Both the position numbers and the translations under genes were made by a program. 7,438 bases of DNA from JBFWIL01 sp050256015 (GTDB lineage Bacteria; Bacteroidota; Bacteroidia; Bacteroidales; Prolixibacteraceae): positions 1 to 7,438 of the forward strand of contig JBFWIL010000132.1 in NCBI GenBank assembly GCA_050256015.1, read 5' to 3'. How positions within the stretch are numbered: position 1 is the first letter of the stretch; each line of letters begins with the position of its first letter. The notes beneath the pieces are model-generated. The model saw nothing but the letters and a program-made list of their open reading frames with translations. It was not told the origin of the DNA and made no database searches. Positions 1 to 5,760 of the stretch are shown piece after piece.

Positions 1-248
1 TTGCTTCCGAACTGGGGGCGGGCAAAGGCCAGAATAACGGCGCTGAGGGCCAGAATCCAGAGAATAAATTTGATGACCGGACGGGTGTTGCTCACACTGG
101 GCATAAGTTCTTCAAGTATACCCGGACGGGCAAAACGGGTCAGGGCACGCCGGCGTATGATTCGGGTGACAATAAAAAGCAGGATGAGTACCGGGACGAT
201 AATCAGGGCATAGAGGTATTCGCTGTTGGCAAATCTGAATAGTTCCAT
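1..248 (-). CDS. batB: BatB, VWA-domain aerotolerance membrane protein (N-terminal part only)
   Basis: The reading frame opens with ATG at 248-246 and stays open to the left edge, so 82 codons are visible and the C-terminal part lies outside the window. The protein starts MELFRFANSEYLYAL and has a hydrophobic segment at about residues 12-31. A second segment at about 61-76 ends in AFARPQFG. This two-helix lead-in with an ARPQ motif just before the VWA domain is shared with the upstream BatA protein and is typical of the BatA/BatB family. The VWA domain and its metal site are not in view. The start lies 11 bases after the batA stop, with an A-rich context (TTGAATAATG) and no Shine-Dalgarno site, which suggests co-transcription with batA. 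In Bacteroides, bat genes have been linked to oxygen tolerance; the molecular role is not settled. The BatB rather than second-BatA assignment rests on gene order. Confidence 0.85.
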   Translation of the reverse strand, partial: MELFRFANSEYLYALIIVPVLILLFIVTRIIRRRALTRFARPGILEELMPSVSNTRPVIKFILWILALSAVILAFARPQFGS

Positions 249-259
249 TATTCAATTTC

Positions 260-1252
260 TTAGGGGATGTTTCTGAAGACAGTTAACTTAAAAAACAGAC
301 CGGCGGTCAGGATCAGTCCTGCCAGCATGGCATAAGACTGGAATTTCTCTTCTTTTCTGCTGTATTCCTTCACTTCTATTTTCGATTTTTCCATCTGGTC
401 AATTTCCTTATAGATTCGGGCCAGACTGGTGTTGTCAGTGGCTCTGAAATAACTGCCTCCTGTTATTTCGGCGATTTCCCGGAGGGTTTTTTCATCAATG
501 TGTACCTCCACATCACGGATTTGGGTGCCAAATGGAGTTTGCACAGGGTACGGTGCCGTGCCTATACTTCCGACGCCAATGGTGTAAACCCGTATTCCAA
601 AGGTTTTGGCCAGCTCGGCAGCGGTAACAGGAGCAATGGCTCCACGGTTGTTTTCCCCGTCGGTGAGCAGAATGATCACCCGGCTGATGGCCTCACTTTC
701 CTTTAGCCTGGCCACTGAGGTGGCCAGACCGTTTCCGATGGCTGTTCCGTCTTCTATCATATTGCTGTGGATATCCCGGAACAGGTTGATCAGTACGGCA
801 TGATCTGTGGTCAGCGGACACTGGGTAAAACTTTCCCCGGCAAAAACCACCAGCCCTATTTTATCGTTTCTTCTCCCGGAAATAAACCGCGTGGCAACAT
901 TTTTTGCCGCCTCCAGCCGGTCGGGCTGAAAATCGCGTGCCAGCATGGAAGTGGAAATATCCAGGGCGATGACAATATCAATTCCTTCGGTGCTGACGTT
1001 TTGCCAGCTGCTGGATGATTGCGGGCGGGCCAAAGCGATGATGAGCAGGCCTGTTCCTGCCACTTGCAGGGCAAAAGGCAGGTGGCGCAGGTAATGTTTC
1101 CAGCCCGGACGGATGGCCTGCAGCCCCATAAAGGAGGAAAAACGCAGACTGGCCTCCTTTTTTCTGAAACGCAGCAGGTACCATGCCAACATGGGAATCA
1201 GGGCCGGCAGCAAATAGAAAAATTCCGGATTTTTAAAACTTATGTCATTCAT
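260..1252 (-). CDS. batA: BatA, membrane-anchored VWA/MIDAS protein
   Basis: This 330-residue protein has the usual BatA layout. Two N-terminal hydrophobic segments lie at about residues 10-27 and 59-75, the second ending in ALARPQ. A von Willebrand factor A domain follows from about 91 to 285, and a C-terminal membrane segment lies at about 306-324. The metal-ion-dependent adhesion site looks complete: D98-I-S100-T-S102, the threonine T170 in DGTAIG, and D198 in LLTDGE. The domain should therefore bind a divalent metal and probably a protein partner on the periplasmic side; the side is inferred from family topology. A short basic, lysine-rich stretch (289-303) precedes the last helix. The gene follows the 343-residue membrane protein after a 109-base gap, the widest gap within this operon, and is 11 bases ahead of batB. 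Bat proteins were tied to aerotolerance in Bacteroides, but no defined reaction is known. Confidence 0.93.
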   Translation of the reverse strand: MNDISFKNPEFFYLLPALIPMLAWYLLRFRKKEASLRFSSFMGLQAIRPGWKHYLRHLPFALQVAGTGLLIIALARPQSSSSWQNVSTEGIDIVIALDISTSMLARDFQPDRLEAAKNVATRFISGRRNDKIGLVVFAGESFTQCPLTTDHAVLINLFRDIHSNMIEDGTAIGNGLATSVARLKESEAISRVIILLTDGENNRGAIAPVTAAELAKTFGIRVYTIGVGSIGTAPYPVQTPFGTQIRDVEVHIDEKTLREIAEITGGSYFRATDNTSLARIYKEIDQMEKSKIEVKEYSRKEEKFQSYAMLAGLILTAGLFFKLTVFRNIP

Positions 1253-1361
1253 TTATCCTGTCGGTTCAAAGTTCAACAATTTATCTTGACGGAGTTCCCG
1301 TTAAAAGAGCTCTTCTCTCTGGGGCCATAGCCTGAATTGGGCTTTGCAGCCTTTATGCTGT

Positions 1362-2393
1362 TTATTTTAATTCAACCTCTTCTCCTTCCCGGTCGTCCCG
1401 GGGCGGACTGATCTCTTCTTCTTCCTTGGTGCTGTTAACAAAGAGGTAGGCGTTCATCAGGGTGAGCTGGTGGTCGTCTTCCAGCGGTTCATATTTGGCA
1501 AATTTGACCAGGTCTGCCAAACCCAGGATGTTCTTCAGCTGATCAAATGTTTTCTCCTCAAGGAGGTCTTTCCTCTGACGGAATGCGCCCAGAATTTCTT
1601 CCGTAGTATATTCCATAGCAGAAATGGTATAGCGTTTTTCAATATATTCCCTCAGGGTGTCGGAGATCTCACTATAGTAGGCTTTGATCTGATTATGCTG
1701 CCAAAGCTGCTCTTGCTTGATCCGGTCAAGTTCTCTCAGTGCCACTATATGAGGAGGGGCCTGGGGCTTTGTTGCCCGGCCGAATACGGGTTGATTGTTC
1801 CTGCGCCGGTGAAGGTAATAAAACAGGAAGAAGAGCAGGGCTCCGATCAGTATGATGCCCAGGATGTATGGAGAGGCCTCCTGAAGATTAACCGGAGCCC
1901 CGTAAGGTTTTTTGATGTCTGCCGGTCCCCGTGTCGTGTCAATGGGTAATCCGTGTACAAAAAATTCCACCGGAAGAGTCTCTATAGTCTCTTTCAGCTT
2001 ATTGTGCTGCAGTTCAAACTGGAAAGAAGGGATCACCTGCCGGCCGGTGTCGAAGGAAGTAAGGAGCAACTCGCTCACGATGCGGAGCTGTTTTTCCGGT
2101 TCCAGTTTGAATGTATCTAGGGGAGAACGGGCTATGACTTCAACGGTACTGGTAAGAGTGTCGCCAATTTCCGGAAATGCCACGTTTATGTGCTCCGGTT
2201 GTTCCAGTTCAAGGAGCAACCGGAACTGATCGCCGATTAGTACATGAGTGGTGTCGGGTACCGCCCGGGCCCGGAGTTCCCGGGCCTGCATGACTGGATG
2301 CCAGCCGGCCCATAATATCAACAGCAGAATGATGTGTTTCGGTGCTTTCACGTTGTCTTGTTTGTTTGTATACCGTTTTTCCCGGCTAAACAT
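1362..2393 (-). CDS. Bat-operon membrane protein of unknown function (BatA-upstream, DUF4381-like C-terminal half)
   Basis: I do not recognise a named gene, but a protein of this shape commonly sits between the DUF58 gene and batA in Bacteroidota. The 343 residues begin with a basic stretch and a hydrophobic segment at about 20-36 ending PVMQA, consistent with a signal peptide cleaved near residue 37. Residues 40-170 look like a beta-rich extracytoplasmic domain. A clear membrane helix spans about 176-194, followed by basic HRRR. The cytoplasmic half (about 215-322) is helical and contains YYSEISDTLREYIEKRY and then AMEYTTEEIL. That pattern resembles the cytoplasmic tails of BatD and DUF4381 proteins. 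The C-terminus is very acidic (residues 323-343). The start at 2393 lies 56 bases after the DUF58 stop, in AT-rich sequence without a clear ribosome site. It probably acts as a membrane partner of BatA/BatB; this is inference from position and topology. Confidence 0.8.
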   Translation of the reverse strand: MFSREKRYTNKQDNVKAPKHIILLLILWAGWHPVMQARELRARAVPDTTHVLIGDQFRLLLELEQPEHINVAFPEIGDTLTSTVEVIARSPLDTFKLEPEKQLRIVSELLLTSFDTGRQVIPSFQFELQHNKLKETIETLPVEFFVHGLPIDTTRGPADIKKPYGAPVNLQEASPYILGIILIGALLFFLFYYLHRRRNNQPVFGRATKPQAPPHIVALRELDRIKQEQLWQHNQIKAYYSEISDTLREYIEKRYTISAMEYTTEEILGAFRQRKDLLEEKTFDQLKNILGLADLVKFAKYEPLEDDHQLTLMNAYLFVNSTKEEEEISPPRDDREGEEVELK

Positions 2394-2449
2394 ATTTTAT
2401 TTAATTGATCATGTTCGTTTGCTGGCCCTGGCTGTTTGTCCGAAAAAAC

Positions 2450-3331
2450 TCAGGATTTCAATCCGCGTTTCCGGAACAGGCTCATAAGCGAACGAACATA
2501 GTCTTCTTCTGTATGGATGATAGCATAATCCACTCCGCATTTTTTCAGGCTGCGGTCCAGTTTTTCGCTGCTTTCCTGCCACCAGTGTTCATAGTTTTGC
2601 CTAATTTTCCGGTTGCCGGTATCGACCCACAGATAATGTCCGGTTTCCGCATCCTTGAGCTTAATCATGCCAACGGAAGGCAACTGGGCCTCACGCCGGT
2701 CGTAAATACGCAGGGCCACCATATCATGCTTGTTGTTGGCGATAGTAAGTGCTTTTTCAAATTCAGCCTCATCCTGGATAAAGTCGGATAGCAGGAAGCA
2801 GGTGCACCGTTTCCTGATTGCATTGGTCATGTAACGCAGGGCACCGGAGAGGTTGGTTCCTCTTTTTTTCGGGCTGAAATCAATCAGCTCCCGGATAATC
2901 CGCAGGATGTGAGAACGTCCTTTTTTGGGCGGGATAAACTTCTCGATGGTTTCCGAAAAGAAGATTACTCCGATCTTGTCGTTATTCTGGATGGCGGAAA
3001 AGGCCAGAACAGCTGCTATTTCGGTGATTACGTTTTTTTTGAATTTTTCTGCCGAGCCGAAATCCCGCGAGCCGCTCACATCAATCAGCAGCATGACGGT
3101 CAGTTCCCGCTCTTCCTCGAACACCTTGATGAAAGGTTTGTTGTAGCGGGCGGTTACATTCCAGTCTATGTTGCGCACATCGTCCCCAAACTGGTATTCG
3201 CGCACTTCACTGAAGGCCATCCCCCGTCCTTTAAACGCGGAATGATATTCCCCGGCAAAAATATTCCGGCTCAATCCGCGGCTTTTTATTTCAATCTTTT
3301 TGACCTTTTTGAGTAAGTCTGAATGATCCAT
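2450..3331 (-). CDS. DUF58 family protein with VWA-like fold, bat operon
   Basis: A 293-residue cytoplasmic protein with the DUF58 hallmark GDDVRNIDWNVTAR at residues 49-62. A VWA-like domain follows with a MIDAS-type DVSGS motif (D84, S86, S88), a threonine in RGTNLSG (T159) and SDF at 182-184. No membrane helix is visible. The strongly conserved Bacteroidota N-terminal block (SRGLSRNIFAGEYHSAFKG) starts near residue 17, as expected when translation begins at MDHSDLLKK. I therefore chose ATG 3331. An in-frame ATG at 3397 would add 22 residues and begin only 10 bases after the moxR stop, in the same TTGAATAATG context as batB, so it cannot be excluded. DUF58 genes nearly always lie next to moxR, and the pair is thought to work together as AAA+ ATPase and VWA adaptor. 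Its biochemical activity is not known. Confidence 0.92.
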   Translation of the reverse strand: MDHSDLLKKVKKIEIKSRGLSRNIFAGEYHSAFKGRGMAFSEVREYQFGDDVRNIDWNVTARYNKPFIKVFEEERELTVMLLIDVSGSRDFGSAEKFKKNVITEIAAVLAFSAIQNNDKIGVIFFSETIEKFIPPKKGRSHILRIIRELIDFSPKKRGTNLSGALRYMTNAIRKRCTCFLLSDFIQDEAEFEKALTIANNKHDMVALRIYDRREAQLPSVGMIKLKDAETGHYLWVDTGNRKIRQNYEHWWQESSEKLDRSLKKCGVDYAIIHTEEDYVRSLMSLFRKRGLKS

Positions 3332-3407
3332 TTGTTTTTGGGTTGAAAGTTCTTTATTCGGGTACTGCTTCTTAACTTCCTTTGGAAGCCCGTACATTAT
3401 TCAACCG

Positions 3408-4403
3408 CTAAGGAACTTCTATCATATTGAGAATTTCCGTAATGATCTCTTCGGCCGTAACATTGTTGGCTTCTGCTTCATAACTCAGGCCGATGCGGTG
3501 GCGCAACACATCGGGGCAGACGGCACGGACATCTTCCGGAATGACATACCCCCGGCGTTTAATAAAAGCATAGGCCTTGGCTGCCTGGGCCATACTTATG
3601 CTGGCGCGCGGGGAAGCTCCGAAGGATATCATATCGGTAAACCGGTCAAGTTTGTAATCGGCCGGATTACGGGTGGCAAATACAATGTCGACAATGTATT
3701 TACTGATCTTTTCGTCCAGGTATACGTCTTTGACCACGTTACGTGCCTGAAGAATATTTTCCGGGTCCAGGATGGTGGCAGCCTGTGGATACTGTTTCAG
3801 CAGGTTTTGCCGGACGATTTGTTTTTCTTCTTCTTTTTGCGGGTAGCTGATTACCACCTTCAGCATGAAACGGTCCAGTTGGGCTTCTGGCAGCGGGTAA
3901 GTTCCTTCCTGTTCTATGGGGTTCTGGGTAGCCATAACCAGGAAGGGCTCCTTCAGGGAGTATGTCTGGTCGCCCAGGGTGATCTGTCTTTCCTGCATGG
4001 CTTCAAGCAAAGCCGACTGTACTTTGGCCGGAGCCCGGTTAATTTCGTCGGCCAGCACAAAGTTGGTAAAAATTGGTCCTTTTTTTACTATGAACTCTTC
4101 CGTTTTCTGGCTGTAAACCAGGGTTCCCAGCAGGTCGGCCGGCAACAGGTCGGGGGTGAACTGAATCCGGGTGAAGTCGGCGCTTATTGTTTTGGCCAGG
4201 GTGTTTATTGCCAGTGTCTTGGCCAGTCCGGGAACCCCCTCCAGCAGGATGTGCCCGCTGGATAAGAGTCCGATCATCAGACTTTCCACCAGATGTTTTT
4301 GTCCGACGATGACCTTGTTCATTTCCATACTGATCAGATCTACAAAGGAACTTTCCTGTTGGATCCGGTCGTTCAGTTCACGAATATCTACTCCTTGGTT
4401 CAT
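3408..4403 (-). CDS. moxR: MoxR-family AAA+ ATPase, first gene of the bat operon
   Basis: The 331-residue protein carries a full set of AAA+ motifs. Walker A is GVPGLAKT at 56-63 and Walker B is VLADEINR at 116-123. Sensor 1 lies in MATQNP (157-162) and the sensor-2 arginine in GASPRA (262-267). The order AAA_3 core followed by a small helical lid is that of MoxR proteins, which are proposed chaperone-like ATPases that mature or assemble partner complexes with the help of VWA proteins. The start at ATG 4403 gives the usual family length and N-terminus (VDIRELNDRI). The frame stays open 71 codons further to an ATG at 4616, but that extension is Lys/Arg-rich, unlike the family, and is probably leader DNA. 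It is the promoter-proximal gene of the minus-strand bat cluster and its stop at 3408 sits close to the DUF58 gene. The substrate is unknown. Confidence 0.95.
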   Translation of the reverse strand: MNQGVDIRELNDRIQQESSFVDLISMEMNKVIVGQKHLVESLMIGLLSSGHILLEGVPGLAKTLAINTLAKTISADFTRIQFTPDLLPADLLGTLVYSQKTEEFIVKKGPIFTNFVLADEINRAPAKVQSALLEAMQERQITLGDQTYSLKEPFLVMATQNPIEQEGTYPLPEAQLDRFMLKVVISYPQKEEEKQIVRQNLLKQYPQAATILDPENILQARNVVKDVYLDEKISKYIVDIVFATRNPADYKLDRFTDMISFGASPRASISMAQAAKAYAFIKRRGYVIPEDVRAVCPDVLRHRIGLSYEAEANNVTAEEIITEILNMIEVP

Positions 4404-4524
4404 TGTTCTGTTTTTCTTTGTACGGTTAACTATTCTGTTTATTCTTTTTTCTTTTGTTCCCGGGACTTTTCCTTTTCGCCGGCCCACGAAATTAGTTTTT
4501 CCTGATCTGAAAAAGACTGTAACT

Positions 4525-4541
4525 TTGTTAAAAGTTGTTAA
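4525..4541. repeat. Tandem TTGTTAA repeat with 10-bp period upstream of moxR
   Basis: TTGTTAA occurs at 4525-4531 and again at 4535-4541, exactly one helical turn apart. On the moxR strand it reads TTAACAA twice, about 120-140 bases before the moxR start. The left copy is also part of a 6-bp hairpin, AACTTT-GTTA-AAAGTT (4521-4536). Tandem boxes on one face of the helix are typical of transcription-factor sites, but no function is shown. Confidence 0.35.
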
Positions 4542-4651
4542 GCTGGTTTTTTCCTGAAACCGTATGGTAACAGGAAAGACAGAGCCTGACAGACAGGTCT
4601 CCGGCTGAACCGGCAAACGGGATAATGTTTCCGGACGAGTACGAAAAAGAG

Positions 4652-4675
4652 CAGTAAATTTAATAAATTTGACTG
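4652..4675. repeat. AT-rich imperfect palindrome overlapping the truA -7 box
   Basis: CAGTAAATTT (4652-4661) and AAATTT-G-ACTG (4665-4675) are inverted copies around AAT, with one extra G in the right arm. The right arm contains most of the candidate truA -7 element, so a protein bound here could block transcription. It could equally be a chance product of AT-rich promoter DNA. No matching regulator is visible in the window. Confidence 0.4.
4664..4671 (+). promoter_or_regulatory. Candidate -7 promoter element for truA
   Basis: TAAATTTG matches the Bacteroidota -7 consensus TAnnTTTG at every fixed position. It lies 46 bases before the proposed truA start, giving an expected transcript start near 4677-4680 and a leader of about 40 bases. 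I find no TTTG -33 box at the usual spacing of about 19 bases; the nearest TTTC at 4628-4631 is too far upstream. The element also forms part of an imperfect palindrome. It is supported by motif and position only. Confidence 0.4.
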
Positions 4676-4694
4676 TTTATACGGTATCAGGGGG

Positions 4695-4727
4695 CAAATT
4701 TACCAAATGAAGTTATTTTGAAACAAC
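4695..4727 (-). promoter_or_regulatory. Possible promoter reading toward moxR
   Basis: On the minus strand TAAATTTG (4702-4695) matches the TAnnTTTG -7 consensus. GTTG (4727-4724), 21 bases upstream, is a 3-of-4 match to the -33 TTTG. Use of this site would give moxR a leader of nearly 290 bases and would begin inside the truA start region. A weaker match, TAATTTCG at 4494-4487, lies closer to moxR (about 85 bases upstream) and is an alternative. Neither is strong evidence alone. Confidence 0.25.
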
Positions 4728-5509
4728 GTTATTTTATTGAGCTGGCTTATAAGGGAACCGTTTTTCACGGCTGGCAGATTCAGCCCAATGCGATGAGCGT
4801 GCAGAAAAGTCTGGAATACACCATCGGAACCATTTGCCGGGAGCCGGTTTCGGTTACCGGCGCGGGGCGTACGGATGCAGGGGTACATGCTTCCTATTAT
4901 GTGGCCCATTTTGAATCGGAACAGGACGGACTGGATCGACCGGATTTTTTGAGAAGACTGAATCGTTTTTTGCAGGCCGATGTGGCTGTTTACCGGATTG
5001 CCAAAGTTGATCCGAAGACCCATGCCCGGTTTTCTGCCGTTTTGCGAACCTATTGTTATTTTATTCATCAGCAGAAAGATCCGTTCCTTCAGACGTTATC
5101 GTGGTTTTTCCCGGCAGCTCTGGATGTGGAACGGATGAATGCAGCCGGAAAACATTTGCTGGGCCGTCATGATTTTACCAGCTTCAGCAAGCTGCATACC
5201 GATGTGAAAACCAACTTTTGTACACTTCGGGAAGTTGTCTGGAAGCAGGAAGGGCACCGGCTGGTTTTCCGGATAACGGCCGATCGTTTTTTGCGCAATA
5301 TGGTCCGTGCCCTGGTGGGTACTATGGTCATGGTGGGACAGGGGAAGATTGGTGTGGATGATTTTCTCCTGATTATGGAGAAGAAGGATCGTGGAATGGC
5401 CGGAACGTCTGCTCCGCCGGAGGGCCTGTACCTTACCGGCATCCGGTATCCGGAAGAACTGTTTCGGCGAACGGCGCCGGAACAGTTTTCGCTTTTCCCT
5501 GTTGATTAA
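4718..5509 (+). CDS. truA: tRNA pseudouridine(38-40) synthase TruA
   Basis: The 263-residue protein isomerises uridines at positions 38-40 of the tRNA anticodon arm to pseudouridine. The catalytic aspartate is D53 in GAGRTDAGVHA (48-58). Other family blocks are the N-terminal RYFIELAYKGTVFHGWQIQPN, HDFTSFSK at 151-158, FLRNMVR at 191-197 and the C-terminal APPEGLYLTGIRYP at 232-245. Length is normal and no internal damage is visible. The start is a TTG at 4718; no in-frame ATG or GTG gives the conserved N-terminus. An out-of-frame ATG at 4707 opens a four-codon frame whose TGA stop overlaps this TTG. A purine run AGGGGG (4689-4694) is better placed for that ATG. truA stands alone on the plus strand, with a candidate -7 box 46 bases upstream, and ends facing the minus-strand gene at 5761. 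Function is secure; the exact start is less so. Confidence 0.96.
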   Translation: MKQRYFIELAYKGTVFHGWQIQPNAMSVQKSLEYTIGTICREPVSVTGAGRTDAGVHASYYVAHFESEQDGLDRPDFLRRLNRFLQADVAVYRIAKVDPKTHARFSAVLRTYCYFIHQQKDPFLQTLSWFFPAALDVERMNAAGKHLLGRHDFTSFSKLHTDVKTNFCTLREVVWKQEGHRLVFRITADRFLRNMVRALVGTMVMVGQGKIGVDDFLLIMEKKDRGMAGTSAPPEGLYLTGIRYPEELFRRTAPEQFSLFPVD

Positions 5510-5760
5510 GCAGATGAAACAGTTCTTCGCTGGCTTTCCGGTTTTTGTCCGACCTGTACAGTCGAAAACTATATCGCTTTGCTGTATCTTATCGAATTGA
5601 CTGCTAACCTTAACGATAACACAGAAGCCTGCCGGATCTCTCTGGAATAAAGAGATTGGATTCAACCACGTTTTTAAAGTTCGATTATGAGATAACGGAG
5701 AACCCTTGTAAAGCGGATACCGGTTGGGCGGAAACGTTTGAGCTTTTGGAGTGATGGCAA
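5510..5760. other. Intergenic region between convergent genes, no gene supported
   Basis: These 251 bases lie between the truA stop and the stop of the minus-strand SirB1-like gene. The longest plausible frame is a 28-codon ORF from ATG 5514, without family features or a ribosome site, so I do not call it. A weak hairpin, ATCTCT (5636-5641) with AGAGAT (5651-5656) around a 9-base loop, sits midway. It might serve as a bidirectional transcription end, but it has no adjoining T-run, so I do not call a terminator. No tRNA or other structured RNA was recognised. Confidence 0.6.

Larger units (their letters stand above)
4404..4717. other. Divergent control region between moxR and truA, no gene supported
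   Basis: These 314 bases separate two genes that are transcribed away from each other, so promoters for both should lie here. The moxR-proximal 100 bases are purine-rich on the moxR strand. Visible structure includes a tandem TTGTTAA repeat at 4525-4541, which overlaps a hairpin AACTTT-GTTA-AAAGTT at 4521-4536. Short inverted repeats lie at 4585-4597 (CCTG/CAGG) and 4601-4613 (CCGG/CCGG). The truA side is AT-rich, with an imperfect palindrome at 4652-4675 and a pair of inverted TAAATTTG boxes at 4664-4671 and 4695-4702. The open frame through most of the region on the moxR strand looks like chance: its product is basic and unlike the MoxR N-terminus. Confidence 0.7.

Noticed and set aside
2442..2464. 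Hairpin-like GGAT-TGAA-ATCC followed by TTTTTT at the end of the DUF58 gene, minus strand
   Set aside because: Only a 4-bp stem, separated from the T-run by four bases and containing the stop codon; too weak for a terminator and in the middle of an operon.
3498..4265. 255-codon frame on the plus strand opposite moxR
   Set aside because: It lies entirely antisense to a highly conserved ATPase gene and its translation shows no family features.
4404..4616. 71-codon N-terminal extension of MoxR
   Set aside because: The added segment is Lys/Arg-rich and unlike the family; ATG 4403 gives the normal length and N-terminus, and the segment overlaps repeats that look regulatory.
5514..5600. 28-codon ORF downstream of truA
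   Set aside because: No ribosome site, family similarity or conservation evidence; its length is within chance.
5096..5665. 189-codon frame on the minus strand opposite truA
   Set aside because: Antisense shadow of truA with no recognisable domain and no supporting start signals.
5635..5675. Possible bidirectional terminator between truA and the SirB1-like gene
   Set aside because: The stem is 6 AT-rich base pairs with a 9-base loop, and the nearest T-run (5671-5675) is too far away.
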